A stretch of 64,000 nucleotides of DNA from Flavobacteriales bacterium. GTDB taxonomy: Bacteria > Bacteroidota > Bacteroidia > Flavobacteriales_D > Parvicellaceae. Positions 1-9,010 of this stretch are shown piece by piece (position 1 is the first letter of the stretch; each line of letters begins with the position of its first letter). The stretch spans positions 1 through 64,000 of the forward strand of contig JAQXDK010000006.1 of the NCBI GenBank assembly GCA_029251405.1, in the 5' to 3' direction. Below the pieces are notes generated by a model. That model saw nothing but the letters and a program-made list of their open reading frames with translations, was not told the DNA's origin and made no database searches. The position numbers and the translations under genes were made by a program.

Positions 1-2
1 CA

Positions 3-3000
3 AAGGTACAGGATGTGCAGTGTAATGGAGCTGCGGATGGTAGCATATCAGTATCAGCATCAGGAGGCACACCAAATTACACGTATTTATGGGATGATGG
101 TGCTGGGCAGACAACGGCAACAGCTACGAATTTAGCACCTGGGAATTATACGGTAACAGTAACAGATGATAATGGATGTTCATTTACGACAGCACCAGCA
201 GTGTCAATTACGGAGCCAAATGCGTTAGTTGCAAATCTTATAGATATAGATAGTGTTATTTGTAATGGAGGATCGAATGGCGCTGCAACAATAGATGCTA
301 GCGGAGGATCTGCCGGTTATAATGTAAGTTGGACAGGTGTAACTGTTAGTGGTACAACTATTTTTGAAGATCCTCTCGGAACAGAAATTATAAACGATGG
401 AGATACATATACCATAAATTCTTTCTCATCCGGGACTTATGATATTACCGTAATAGATCAGAACGGTTGTAATACATCAATAAATACTGTTGTTATTGAG
501 GAGCCACCAGTAATGACTGTCTCAACTATTGCACATCCTGTTATTGCTGACTTTCAATATATGGGAGTAAATGAAGACAAACAAACTTTTTGCTATTTCC
601 ACGACGGTACTTTGAGTTGGGATGCTGGAAGAGCAAAATGTCAGATCAATGGTGGTGACTACATTATGGTTAAAACACTTGCAGAGCAAACCGCTTATAA
701 TGCATTATTTGGTGGTTTAACCGATTCAAGAGGTTGGATTGGTCTTAGCCAAAATGAAAGCTCACCTTTATACACCCCAATTGTTTCTGGTGGAACAAGT
801 GGTAATCCAGATGAAGCTAAAACTGGATGGGAATGGATCGATGGAACACAGTTAACATATGACGATGCTTCTGACACTTGGAGTGGTTTTCAATCTTGGG
901 GTAGTGGAGAACCTAATGATTGGAAGTTTGGTGTGGCTACAGCAGTCGGACAAGAACAATGGGCTCAGTTTTGGAGTCAGCCAAATCCAGGTGAGTTCTC
1001 TTGGAATGATCACAGAGATCCTCAAAAATTTTATATGGAAATCCCCATTGGAAATACAATCAATGGTAACCATGTTTCTTGCTTTGGTGGTAATGACGGT
1101 AAAGTTGTTGTTACTGCTGTTGGTGGAGAAACTCCATATTCTTATTCTTGGAATACAACACCGGTCCAAACAACCGATACAGCTTTTAACTTAACTGCAG
1201 GTGAGTACATTGTTGTAGTAACAGATAATCTTGGATGTGAAGCAAAAGATACTGTAGATATTACTCAGCCATTACCCTATGATATAAGTTCTTCGCAAGA
1301 TAGTGTAAACTGTTTCAATGGAAATGATGGTTCTGCAACAGTTGTGGTTTCAGGTGGCACACCTAATTACACATATTTATGGGACGACGCATCGGCCCAA
1401 ACTACTGCAGCTGCAACAAACCTAGTTGCTGGCACCTATACTGTTTTAATTTCAGATGATAAAAGTTGCGACTCAATTGTGACAATTGATGTTTTAGAAC
1501 CTGCAATATTTGATATTTCTACAGATCAAGATAGTGTAACTTGTTTTGGAAGCATAGATGGTTCAGCTATTGTTATCGTTAATAGTGGAGGAACAGGTTC
1601 TTATTCATATTTATGGGACGCAGCAGCTGGAAATCAAACTTCCTCTACAGCTACCAATTTATCTGCTGGAACCTATTCCATAACTATTTCAGATTCCTAT
1701 TCTTGTGATACTGTGATTTCTGTTCAAGTTCTTCAACCAAATACTCTAACTGTCCTTAATACAAGAAATGATATTACTTGTTTTGGAGGTAGTGATGGGG
1801 AGTTTATTTTAACGGTTACTGGAAGTACAGCGCCTTACAACATTTCTTGGTCTGGTACAGAATCAGGCGATCCTTTAGGCTCTGAAATTTTGAATGATGG
1901 AGGTAATTATACCATATCTTCTTTAAGTGCAGGCCCTTATGCAATTAATATATCAGATCAGTATGGTTGTGACACAACAATTTTTAAGACTATTCTATCA
2001 CCAGAACAATTAATTGTTTATACCTCTCAAGACAGTGTAAGTTGTAATGGTTTTGTTGATGGTTCAGCTTTTATTGATTCGACAACTGGTGGGATCATTA
2101 ATTATTCATATTTATGGAGTAACGGATCAACTAATGATACGGCAACAAATCTATTAGCTGGGACATACACAGTAACAGTTACAGATGCATTTCTTTGCGA
2201 TACTACGGTGACTGTAACAGTATTGGAGCCGGATGCGTTATTGATAGCGTCTATGAGTATGGACAGTGCTAGTTGTAATGGGGTTGCAGATGGGACAGCT
2301 ACGGCAAATGGGATAACTGGAGGAAATGGAGTGAATACGTTCAGTTGGAATACGACACCGGTACAGACTACGAATCCTGCTACAGGATTAGCAGCAGGGA
2401 ATTACGAGATTACGGTTACGGATCAGAAAGGCTGTTTTGCTAAGAGAGATACTACGGTATTGGAGCCATTAATATTAACAGCAGATACGACAGCACAAGA
2501 CAGTGTAAGTTGCAACGGGTTAGCAGATGGGTCTGCTAGTGTATTAGGTTTAGGAGGAAATGGAGTTTACACTTACCAATGGGATTTAGCAGCAGGCGGA
2601 CAGATTGGAGATACGGCAACGAATTTATTAGCTGGGACTTATACGGTAACGATTACAGATCAGAAGGGATGTTTCAAGGATACAACGGTAACAGTTTTAG
2701 AGCCAGCAGCATTAACAGCAGATACGACAGCACAGGACAGTGTAAGTTGTAACGGTTTAGCAGATGGGTCTGCTAGTGTATTAGGTTTAGGAGGAAATGG
2801 AATTTATACTTACCAATGGGGTGTTGCAGCAGGCGGACAGATTGGAGATACGGCAACGAATTTATTAGCTGGGACTTATACGGTAACGATTACAGATCAG
2901 AAGGGATGTTTCAAGGATACAACGGTAACAGTTTTAGAGCCAAATACTCTTACTATTGATACTACTTATCAAGACACAGTAACGTGTAACGGTCTTAATG

Positions 3001-6000
3001 ATGGATCAGCTACCGTTACAGTCATTGGCGGTAATGGATCTTACACTTATCAATGGGATTTAGCAGCAGGTGGCCAAACAACAAGCACAGCAACCAATTT
3101 ATCAGCCGGAATATTTTCAGTTACTGTTACGGACCAATATGGATGTAACATTGATACAACGGTAAGTGTCTTTCAAAAAGATTCGTTAATAATTGGTTTG
3201 GTGAATCAAGACAGTGTAAGTTGTAATGGATTGGCAAATGGATCTGCAAGTGTCGGAAATATTAGTGGAGCAGGTGGTATTTATACATATTTGTGGGACC
3301 TGTCTACAGGTAGCCAAACTGGTGATACAGCAACAAATTTATTAGCGGGAACATACACGGTAACAGTTTCAGACCAGAATGGATGTAATTTAGATACTTC
3401 TATTGTTGTTCTGGAGCCTTTAACATTAACAGCTGACACTACTGCACAAGATAGTACAAGCTGTAATGGATTAGCAGATGGATCTGCAAGTGTTTTGGGT
3501 ATAGGCGGTAACGGTATTTATACTTACCAGTGGGATTTAGCAGCAGGTGGTCAAGTTGGAGATACAGCTACAAATTTATTAGGAGGAATTTATACTGTTA
3601 CTATAACAGATCAGAAAGGATGTAATAAAGACACTACTATTGAGGTATTACAACCAAATCAAATTTCTTTAACGATAAGAGTTGATAGTTCAACTTGTGG
3701 TAACAGCGATGGAGGTGCTTATGTTGATGCATCTGGAGGTTCAGTAATAACAGACTATTTTTATCAATGGAAGGACAATACTGGTTTAGATTTAAACAAT
3801 AATGATGACAGTCTTAATAACGTAGCTTCTAGTGCTTACTTTGTTTTTGTTACTGACGACAATTTATGTACAGATTCTATCCAAATTATAGTACCGGAAA
3901 TTGGTGGCCCTCAAGTTAGCGATAGTGTAGTAAATATTCTTTGCTATGGGGACTCTACAGGTGAAATACATATTACAGCAACCGGAATCAGTCCTTTTAG
4001 TTATTCGTGGATTGGACCAGCAGGTTTTAATGCCCCTGGAGACACTTCAATTGTTTATAATTTAGATACTGGTTTATACACTGTAACAGTAACGGACGAC
4101 ATTAATTGTAATACAACTCTTGATAGTATTAGAATTTCTGAACCAAACTTTCCATTATCTATAGATACAACTATTAAAACATTAACTTGTAATAGCGATT
4201 TATCTGGTGCAATTAACATTAATGTTAATAACGGTACTTCTCCATTCGATTATTCATGGACAGGAGACAATGGATTTACTTCAACCACTCAAAACATCTC
4301 TGGGTTAGCGGCTGGTGTTTACGTTCTTAATGTTATAGATGATAATTCTTGTAAAATAATTAACGATTCTATTACAATTACTGAGCCTGACACAATTATC
4401 ATTAACGAAACTTTAATTGCACCAACATGTAATAATACTGATGGTAGCATAGTTGTCAATGTTACAGGAGGTTCAACAGCAATAGATTATACTTATAATT
4501 GGGAAGAGTCACCTTCGGGTAATCCATTAGTAGGAAATGCAACTCTGACGAATATAGGTCCTGGAGCATATCAAGTAACTGTTCAAGATGATAGTTCATG
4601 TAGTGAGACAAAAGTGATCACTATAAGTACCGTTGATGGACCAATATTAGCAGACTCAATAATTAATATCACATGTAATGGCAATGCAGACGGAGAAATT
4701 TATTTAGCAGTTAGTAATTTAAGTGGTGTTGCATATGGTGTAGATTGGGATTTAGATAATTTAATTGGAAGCGGTGATGCAAATGGTCCAGATTCAGATA
4801 CTTTATTAAACTTACCAGCTGGAACATATACAGTTTATGTTACTGATTCAACAAATGGTTGTGTGACAATTTCTCCTTATATTGTTGTAGATCCAGGAGT
4901 AATTCTTCTTACTACTTCTGTTGATAGTGTTTCATGTACTGGTGGAACAGATGGTTCACTGTCAGTAGCTGCAACAGGAGGAAATTTAGGATATAATTAC
5001 CAATGGGATTTAGCAGCAGGTGGTCAAGTTACAGATACTGCAACTAACTTGACAGCGGGTACTTACACCGTTACAGTTACTGACATAAAAGGTTGCGATA
5101 GCGATACCTCGATTCTTTTGGAAGAACCTAATGAATTGTTGATAACTTCTATATGGTCTGACAGTATTAGTTGTAACGGATTAGCAAATGGTTCAGCTAG
5201 TGCTATACCTTCTGGCGGAAACGCTGGATATACTTATCAGTGGGATTTATTTGCAGGTGGTCAAACATCAGATACTGCTACAAATTTAAGTCCTGGAACT
5301 TATATAGTTACTATTACGGACTCTAAAGGCTGTTTTAAGGACACCACAATTACAATTTCTGAACCTGATATTTTAGCTGTAGACTCAGCTTATCAGGATA
5401 GTGTAAGCTGTAATGGATTAGCTAATGGTAGAGCGGTAATAGATAGCGTAAGTGGTGGAAATGGAATTTATTCTTATGCATGGGATATTGCAGCAGGTGG
5501 TCAAACGACAGACACTGCAAGTAATTTAACAGCTGGAATTTACACTGTGAGAGTTTCTGACCAAAAGGGGTGTTTTGAAGATACTTCTATAACAGTTTTT
5601 GAGCCTAGTGCAATTTCAGCTGATACTACAGTACAAGACAGTGTAAGTTGTAATGGATTAGCAAATGGTTCTGCAAGTGTACTAGGTCAAGGTGGAAATG
5701 GAATTTATTCTTATGCTTGGGATATTGCAGCGGGTAGTCAATTAAACGATACAGCTATAAATTTAGCAGCAGGTAATTATATTGTAACAATCACAGATCA
5801 AAAGGGTTGTTTCAAAGATACTTCTGTAACTGTATTGGAGCCTATAATTTTAACGTTTGACACCGCATACCAGGACAGTGTTAGCTGTAATGGATTAGCA
5901 GATGGATTAGCTACAGTGTCTGTTTCTGGAGCAAATGGAGGATTTACTTATTTATGGGATGCTACTGCAGCTAGTCAGACAACAGCAATTGCAAGTAATT

Positions 6001-7355
6001 TGACTGCTGGGACTTTTAGAGTGGTAGTTTCAGATCAAAATAACTGTTTAGATAGCGTAGATATTACGGTTTTTGAACCTAATAGTATTAGTATTTACAC
6101 TTCTAACGATTCAGTAAGTTGTTATGGATTAGCAGATGGATCTTCATGGGTAGATAGTATTACTGGTGGAAACGGATCTTTTACTTATCAGTGGGATGCC
6201 AATGCCAATAATCAACAAACCGATACCGCAAGTAATTTGACCGCTGGTACATTCAATGTTACGGTAACAGATCAAAACAATTGCTCTTTAGATAGTAATG
6301 TGGTTATTTTACAACCAGATTCTTTAACTGTAGATACGGTTAGTACCACAGACCCATATTGCCCTTCTGCTAATGATGGAAGTATTAACCTAGCCATCAA
6401 CGGTGGATCTCTTCCAATAACTACTAGTTGGACAAATGTTGCAAACACTTTTACTTCAACTGACCAAGACATTAGTAATTTATTTATAGGAACTTATATT
6501 GTTACTGTAACTGATAATAATGGATGTAATTCTAAAGACACTACAACCTTGTCTCCAATTGTTGAGATAGTGGTTAATGCAGGTAGCGATACTCTTGTTT
6601 GCTTTAGCGATAGTCTAGTTCTAACGGGATCCAGCACTGGAACAATAACCCCTACTTTGGATTGGTCATTCTACAATCCAACTGCAGGTACAGATTCTTC
6701 TATTGCTACAGCATCAAGTCAAGTAGATATTTCTTCCTTCACTCAGGATTCTGCACAAGTTTATAGCTTTATCTATACTGTGACTGAGCAGTCTTGTACA
6801 GTAAATGACACAATTCAAGTAAATGTTGCTGCTTTACCGATTGCAAGTGCAGGAAATGATACAACTCTTGGTTATAACGACCCTTACATACTAGGAGGCA
6901 ATCCAACAGGGCCTGTCGGATCTAGCTACATATGGAATAATACAGTTAATTTTGTTTTTGAGTCAGATTCTATAGAACCGAATCCATCTATTGATGTTTT
7001 AACTAGTCAAATTTATGTTGTAATTGTTACAGATAGCAATGGATGTATTAATTCAGATGACGTTGATATTAAATTAATACCTGATATCATTGTTCCGTCT
7101 GGATTTTCACCGAACGGAGATGGAATTAATGATACTTGGATAATCCAAAACCTTGACCAATTCGACGAGCCAAAAGTGAGTGTATATAACAGATGGGGAT
7201 CTAGATTATTCTTCACTGATAATTCAAATGAAAACTGGGATGGTGGAGGAAACGATAAAATGACTCCAGTAGGAACTTATTACTATATCATTGAATTCGT
7301 TGGATATGATGGAAAGCAAAATAATTTAACAGGACCAATAACAATAATTAGATAA
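3..7355 (+). CDS. SprB-repeat giant adhesin with C-type lectin-like domain and T9SS type B sorting domain (5' partial)
   Basis: The reading frame is already open at the window edge, so the N-terminus is missing; a GTG at 15 is only an internal Val. About 25 tandem SprB-type repeats of 65-85 residues are visible. Each begins near SVSCNGLADGSA, continues with YxWD, NLxAGTYTVTVTD and GC, and ends near VLEP. A C-type lectin-like domain sits between the second and third repeats (nt ~575-1050), with WIGL, GEPND and WND motifs. Near the end are a PKD/Ig-like region (NAGSD, SAGNDTT) and a type B sorting domain (FSPNGDGINDTW, YNRWG, GTYYYIIEF). The family comprises cell-surface adhesins exported by the T9SS, such as SprB in gliding. 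The stop overlaps the start of a PorP/SprF gene, its likely outer-membrane partner. The ligand is unknown. Confidence 0.9.
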   Translation, partial: KVQDVQCNGAADGSISVSASGGTPNYTYLWDDGAGQTTATATNLAPGNYTVTVTDDNGCSFTTAPAVSITEPNALVANLIDIDSVICNGGSNGAATIDASGGSAGYNVSWTGVTVSGTTIFEDPLGTEIINDGDTYTINSFSSGTYDITVIDQNGCNTSINTVVIEEPPVMTVSTIAHPVIADFQYMGVNEDKQTFCYFHDGTLSWDAGRAKCQINGGDYIMVKTLAEQTAYNALFGGLTDSRGWIGLSQNESSPLYTPIVSGGTSGNPDEAKTGWEWIDGTQLTYDDASDTWSGFQSWGSGEPNDWKFGVATAVGQEQWAQFWSQPNPGEFSWNDHRDPQKFYMEIPIGNTINGNHVSCFGGNDGKVVVTAVGGETPYSYSWNTTPVQTTDTAFNLTAGEYIVVVTDNLGCEAKDTVDITQPLPYDISSSQDSVNCFNGNDGSATVVVSGGTPNYTYLWDDASAQTTAAATNLVAGTYTVLISDDKSCDSIVTIDVLEPAIFDISTDQDSVTCFGSIDGSAIVIVNSGGTGSYSYLWDAAAGNQTSSTATNLSAGTYSITISDSYSCDTVISVQVLQPNTLTVLNTRNDITCFGGSDGEFILTVTGSTAPYNISWSGTESGDPLGSEILNDGGNYTISSLSAGPYAINISDQYGCDTTIFKTILSPEQLIVYTSQDSVSCNGFVDGSAFIDSTTGGIINYSYLWSNGSTNDTATNLLAGTYTVTVTDAFLCDTTVTVTVLEPDALLIASMSMDSASCNGVADGTATANGITGGNGVNTFSWNTTPVQTTNPATGLAAGNYEITVTDQKGCFAKRDTTVLEPLILTADTTAQDSVSCNGLADGSASVLGLGGNGVYTYQWDLAAGGQIGDTATNLLAGTYTVTITDQKGCFKDTTVTVLEPAALTADTTAQDSVSCNGLADGSASVLGLGGNGIYTYQWGVAAGGQIGDTATNLLAGTYTVTITDQKGCFKDTTVTVLEPNTLTIDTTYQDTVTCNGLNDGSATVTVIGGNGSYTYQWDLAAGGQTTSTATNLSAGIFSVTVTDQYGCNIDTTVSVFQKDSLIIGLVNQDSVSCNGLANGSASVGNISGAGGIYTYLWDLSTGSQTGDTATNLLAGTYTVTVSDQNGCNLDTSIVVLEPLTLTADTTAQDSTSCNGLADGSASVLGIGGNGIYTYQWDLAAGGQVGDTATNLLGGIYTVTITDQKGCNKDTTIEVLQPNQISLTIRVDSSTCGNSDGGAYVDASGGSVITDYFYQWKDNTGLDLNNNDDSLNNVASSAYFVFVTDDNLCTDSIQIIVPEIGGPQVSDSVVNILCYGDSTGEIHITATGISPFSYSWIGPAGFNAPGDTSIVYNLDTGLYTVTVTDDINCNTTLDSIRISEPNFPLSIDTTIKTLTCNSDLSGAININVNNGTSPFDYSWTGDNGFTSTTQNISGLAAGVYVLNVIDDNSCKIINDSITITEPDTIIINETLIAPTCNNTDGSIVVNVTGGSTAIDYTYNWEESPSGNPLVGNATLTNIGPGAYQVTVQDDSSCSETKVITISTVDGPILADSIINITCNGNADGEIYLAVSNLSGVAYGVDWDLDNLIGSGDANGPDSDTLLNLPAGTYTVYVTDSTNGCVTISPYIVVDPGVILLTTSVDSVSCTGGTDGSLSVAATGGNLGYNYQWDLAAGGQVTDTATNLTAGTYTVTVTDIKGCDSDTSILLEEPNELLITSIWSDSISCNGLANGSASAIPSGGNAGYTYQWDLFAGGQTSDTATNLSPGTYIVTITDSKGCFKDTTITISEPDILAVDSAYQDSVSCNGLANGRAVIDSVSGGNGIYSYAWDIAAGGQTTDTASNLTAGIYTVRVSDQKGCFEDTSITVFEPSAISADTTVQDSVSCNGLANGSASVLGQGGNGIYSYAWDIAAGSQLNDTAINLAAGNYIVTITDQKGCFKDTSVTVLEPIILTFDTAYQDSVSCNGLADGLATVSVSGANGGFTYLWDATAASQTTAIASNLTAGTFRVVVSDQNNCLDSVDITVFEPNSISIYTSNDSVSCYGLADGSSWVDSITGGNGSFTYQWDANANNQQTDTASNLTAGTFNVTVTDQNNCSLDSNVVILQPDSLTVDTVSTTDPYCPSANDGSINLAINGGSLPITTSWTNVANTFTSTDQDISNLFIGTYIVTVTDNNGCNSKDTTTLSPIVEIVVNAGSDTLVCFSDSLVLTGSSTGTITPTLDWSFYNPTAGTDSSIATASSQVDISSFTQDSAQVYSFIYTVTEQSCTVNDTIQVNVAALPIASAGNDTTLGYNDPYILGGNPTGPVGSSYIWNNTVNFVFESDSIEPNPSIDVLTSQIYVVIVTDSNGCINSDDVDIKLIPDIIVPSGFSPNGDGINDTWIIQNLDQFDEPKVSVYNRWGSRLFFTDNSNENWDGGGNDKMTPVGTYYYIIEFVGYDGKQNNLTGPITIIR
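2475..2948 (+). repeat. Near-identical tandem duplication of one SprB repeat (2 x 237 bp)
   Basis: Units 2475-2711 and 2712-2948 are almost identical over 237 bp (79 codons), differing at only a few positions such as GATTTA versus GGTGTT after CAATGG. Neighbouring repeats share only protein-level similarity. This indicates a recent in-frame duplication or gene conversion within the adhesin gene. Confidence 0.85.
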
Positions 7356-8302
7356 TGAAAGTAGCATCTAAACATATCATTATTTTAATTGGAATTATAG
7401 CATGTATCACTGCTTACAATGCACAACAAATTCCAGTTTACAGTCAATTCTTTATGAATAAATACACCCAAAACCCAGCTTTTGCAGGAATGGATCATGT
7501 ATACGATGTTACCTCTAATCATAGGTATCAGTGGGTTGGAATTCGAGATTATCCAAGAACATATACTCTTAGCATTAACGGACCCACAAAAGATTTGAAA
7601 AATGGTTTAGGAGCATTTATATACACAGATAATGTGGGGCCTACCCGAAGAACAGGTGCCCAAGCGTCTTATGCATATCACATGAATGTTACTGAAGATA
7701 TCGAAGTTTCTTTATCTCTAAGTGCAGGACTAATAGAATGGAAAGTAGATGGTAATCAATTAACTTTCACTGAACCAAATGATCCTGCTTCTTCAGGTAA
7801 TGTTATGAGATCTGTAATGCCAGACGCTAAGTTTGGGTTTTTATTTTATAATGATAAATGGCATTTTGGTGGAGCGGCGCCTAATTTACTTCAAAATAGA
7901 ATCAACTTTTTTGAAGATAAAAATCCAATATCAAAAGGCAATAAGTTAGAGGACCATTATTTTATTCATGGTGGATATGACTTCATATTACCTTATGATT
8001 TGGTTGCAGACCCTTACCTCTTAATGAGATATGTTGCTAACGTACCACTTCAACTAGAATTTGGGTCTACAGTTACATGGAAAAGCACTGCTTGGGCAGG
8101 GTTTTCTTATAGAACAGGAGATGCACTTTCGATGCTCTTAGGGTATACCTATCAAGATTATATATCCTTTGGTTATTCTTATGATTTTACCACTTCCAAT
8201 TTGAGTAACTATTCTGGAGGATCTCATGAGCTACTTTTTAGAATTCTTTTTAAAAGGTCCAAAAATAAAAATGAGAAAAATAAACCAGAAAAAGTACTCT
8301 AA
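7355..8302 (+). CDS. PorP/SprF family type IX secretion system membrane protein
   Basis: This 315-residue protein has a signal peptide (hydrophobic residues ~8-22, ending near YNAQQ). It then has the family hallmark: PVYSQFFMNKYTQNPAFAG, followed by alternating beta strands typical of an outer-membrane barrel (GAFIYTDNVGPTRR, LLGYTYQDYISFGYSYDF). PorP/SprF proteins lie in the outer membrane and bind to T9SS components or to type B sorting-domain cargo at the surface. The ATG overlaps the TAA of the upstream adhesin by one base (TAATG), so the two are probably translationally coupled and function as an adhesin-anchor pair. The C-terminus is lysine-rich. It is more likely a cargo-dedicated paralogue than the core PorP, because no PorK-N genes lie nearby. 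Confidence 0.9.
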   Translation: MKVASKHIIILIGIIACITAYNAQQIPVYSQFFMNKYTQNPAFAGMDHVYDVTSNHRYQWVGIRDYPRTYTLSINGPTKDLKNGLGAFIYTDNVGPTRRTGAQASYAYHMNVTEDIEVSLSLSAGLIEWKVDGNQLTFTEPNDPASSGNVMRSVMPDAKFGFLFYNDKWHFGGAAPNLLQNRINFFEDKNPISKGNKLEDHYFIHGGYDFILPYDLVADPYLLMRYVANVPLQLEFGSTVTWKSTAWAGFSYRTGDALSMLLGYTYQDYISFGYSYDFTTSNLSNYSGGSHELLFRILFKRSKNKNEKNKPEKVL

Positions 8303-8425
8303 TTAAATCAATTTTTGCTCTCAATTTTATCACCAATTCTTCTTATTTTATCAACAAGTACTTAAGGATAATAAAAAAGCCTATTTATTCAATATTTTAG
8401 TTAATATTGCATTTTTATGAAATAA

Positions 8426-8536
8426 ATGAACATAGTTTTTCTTTTTTGGTTTTTTTTGACACTCAGCATTTTTGGTTATTTCTTTAACCCAAAGAAATCC
8501 AACAGCTTAAAAAAAGCAAATAAGCAAACTAATTAA
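8426..8536 (+). CDS. Possible 36-residue membrane microprotein
   Basis: A short ATG-initiated frame fills the gap between the PorP/SprF gene and the convergent GNAT gene. The predicted peptide starts MNIVFLFWFFLTLSIF, one very hydrophobic segment, and then becomes a lysine/asparagine-rich polar tail after FFNPKK. That topology would suit a single-pass membrane microprotein. It ends 7 nt before the neighbouring stop codon. In such AT-rich DNA, poly-T runs easily produce Phe/Leu-rich chance frames, so this is weakly supported. No family is recognised. Confidence 0.3.
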   Translation: MNIVFLFWFFLTLSIFGYFFNPKKSNSLKKANKQTN

Positions 8537-8542
8537 GCAGAA

Positions 8543-9010
8543 TTAGTCTTCGACCTTTAACAACATTTTATAATCGCCACGAAGATATTTTTTTGAGTCA
8601 AGTGGAACTTCCTTGAAATTAAAAATATCGTACAAACTTCTGGCAGCTTTCAATTTACTATTGGAGATTAAAAAAATTTCTTTCATTTTTTCATTTTTTG
8701 CATAAGAAATACATTGAGACAAGAGGATTTTAGATAACCCTAACCCTCTATAATTAACGTGAATTGTCATTTTTGCAAGTTCCATAATTCTATTGTCTAA
8801 AGGAATCATAGCAGCTGTTCCGATTATTACTTCTTTGTGAAGGATAAAAAAAATTTCACCACCTTTTTCTATTACTGATGTTATAGGGTTTAGTAAGTCA
8901 TTTAAATCAGATTGCTCTAATTCCCAATATTCTTCTATCCAGTTCTTATTTAGCTCATAAAATGCTTTAGCGTATTGAGGTTGGAAAGTTTTTAGCTGAA
9001 ATTTTTCCAT
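8543..9010 (-). CDS. GNAT family N-acetyltransferase
   Basis: The protein is about 155 residues with the GNAT fold: an acceptor-side strand IIGTAAMIPL, then the acetyl-CoA pyrophosphate-binding motif A (HVNYRGLGLSKILL, Q/RxxGxG/A type), then motif B around AARSLYDIFNFKEV. A longer frame starts at 9046, but the ATG at 9010 overlaps the stop of the upstream gene in a TAATG junction and begins just before the conserved fold (MEKFQLKTF), so I prefer it. It is the last gene of the minus-strand run that starts at 14124. The substrate cannot be told from sequence; GNAT proteins may acetylate small molecules, antibiotics or protein amines. Confidence 0.8.
   Translation of the reverse strand: MEKFQLKTFQPQYAKAFYELNKNWIEEYWELEQSDLNDLLNPITSVIEKGGEIFFILHKEVIIGTAAMIPLDNRIMELAKMTIHVNYRGLGLSKILLSQCISYAKNEKMKEIFLISNSKLKAARSLYDIFNFKEVPLDSKKYLRGDYKMLLKVED

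Noticed and set aside
852-1194. Short frames on both strands inside the adhesin gene
   Set aside because: They lie in alternate phases of the lectin region, have no initiation context or family, and would disrupt an intact long frame.
1-7355. CRISPR-like or satellite array
   Set aside because: The periodicity is coding and in frame (SprB repeats of 65-85 residues); repeats are diverged and have no spacers.
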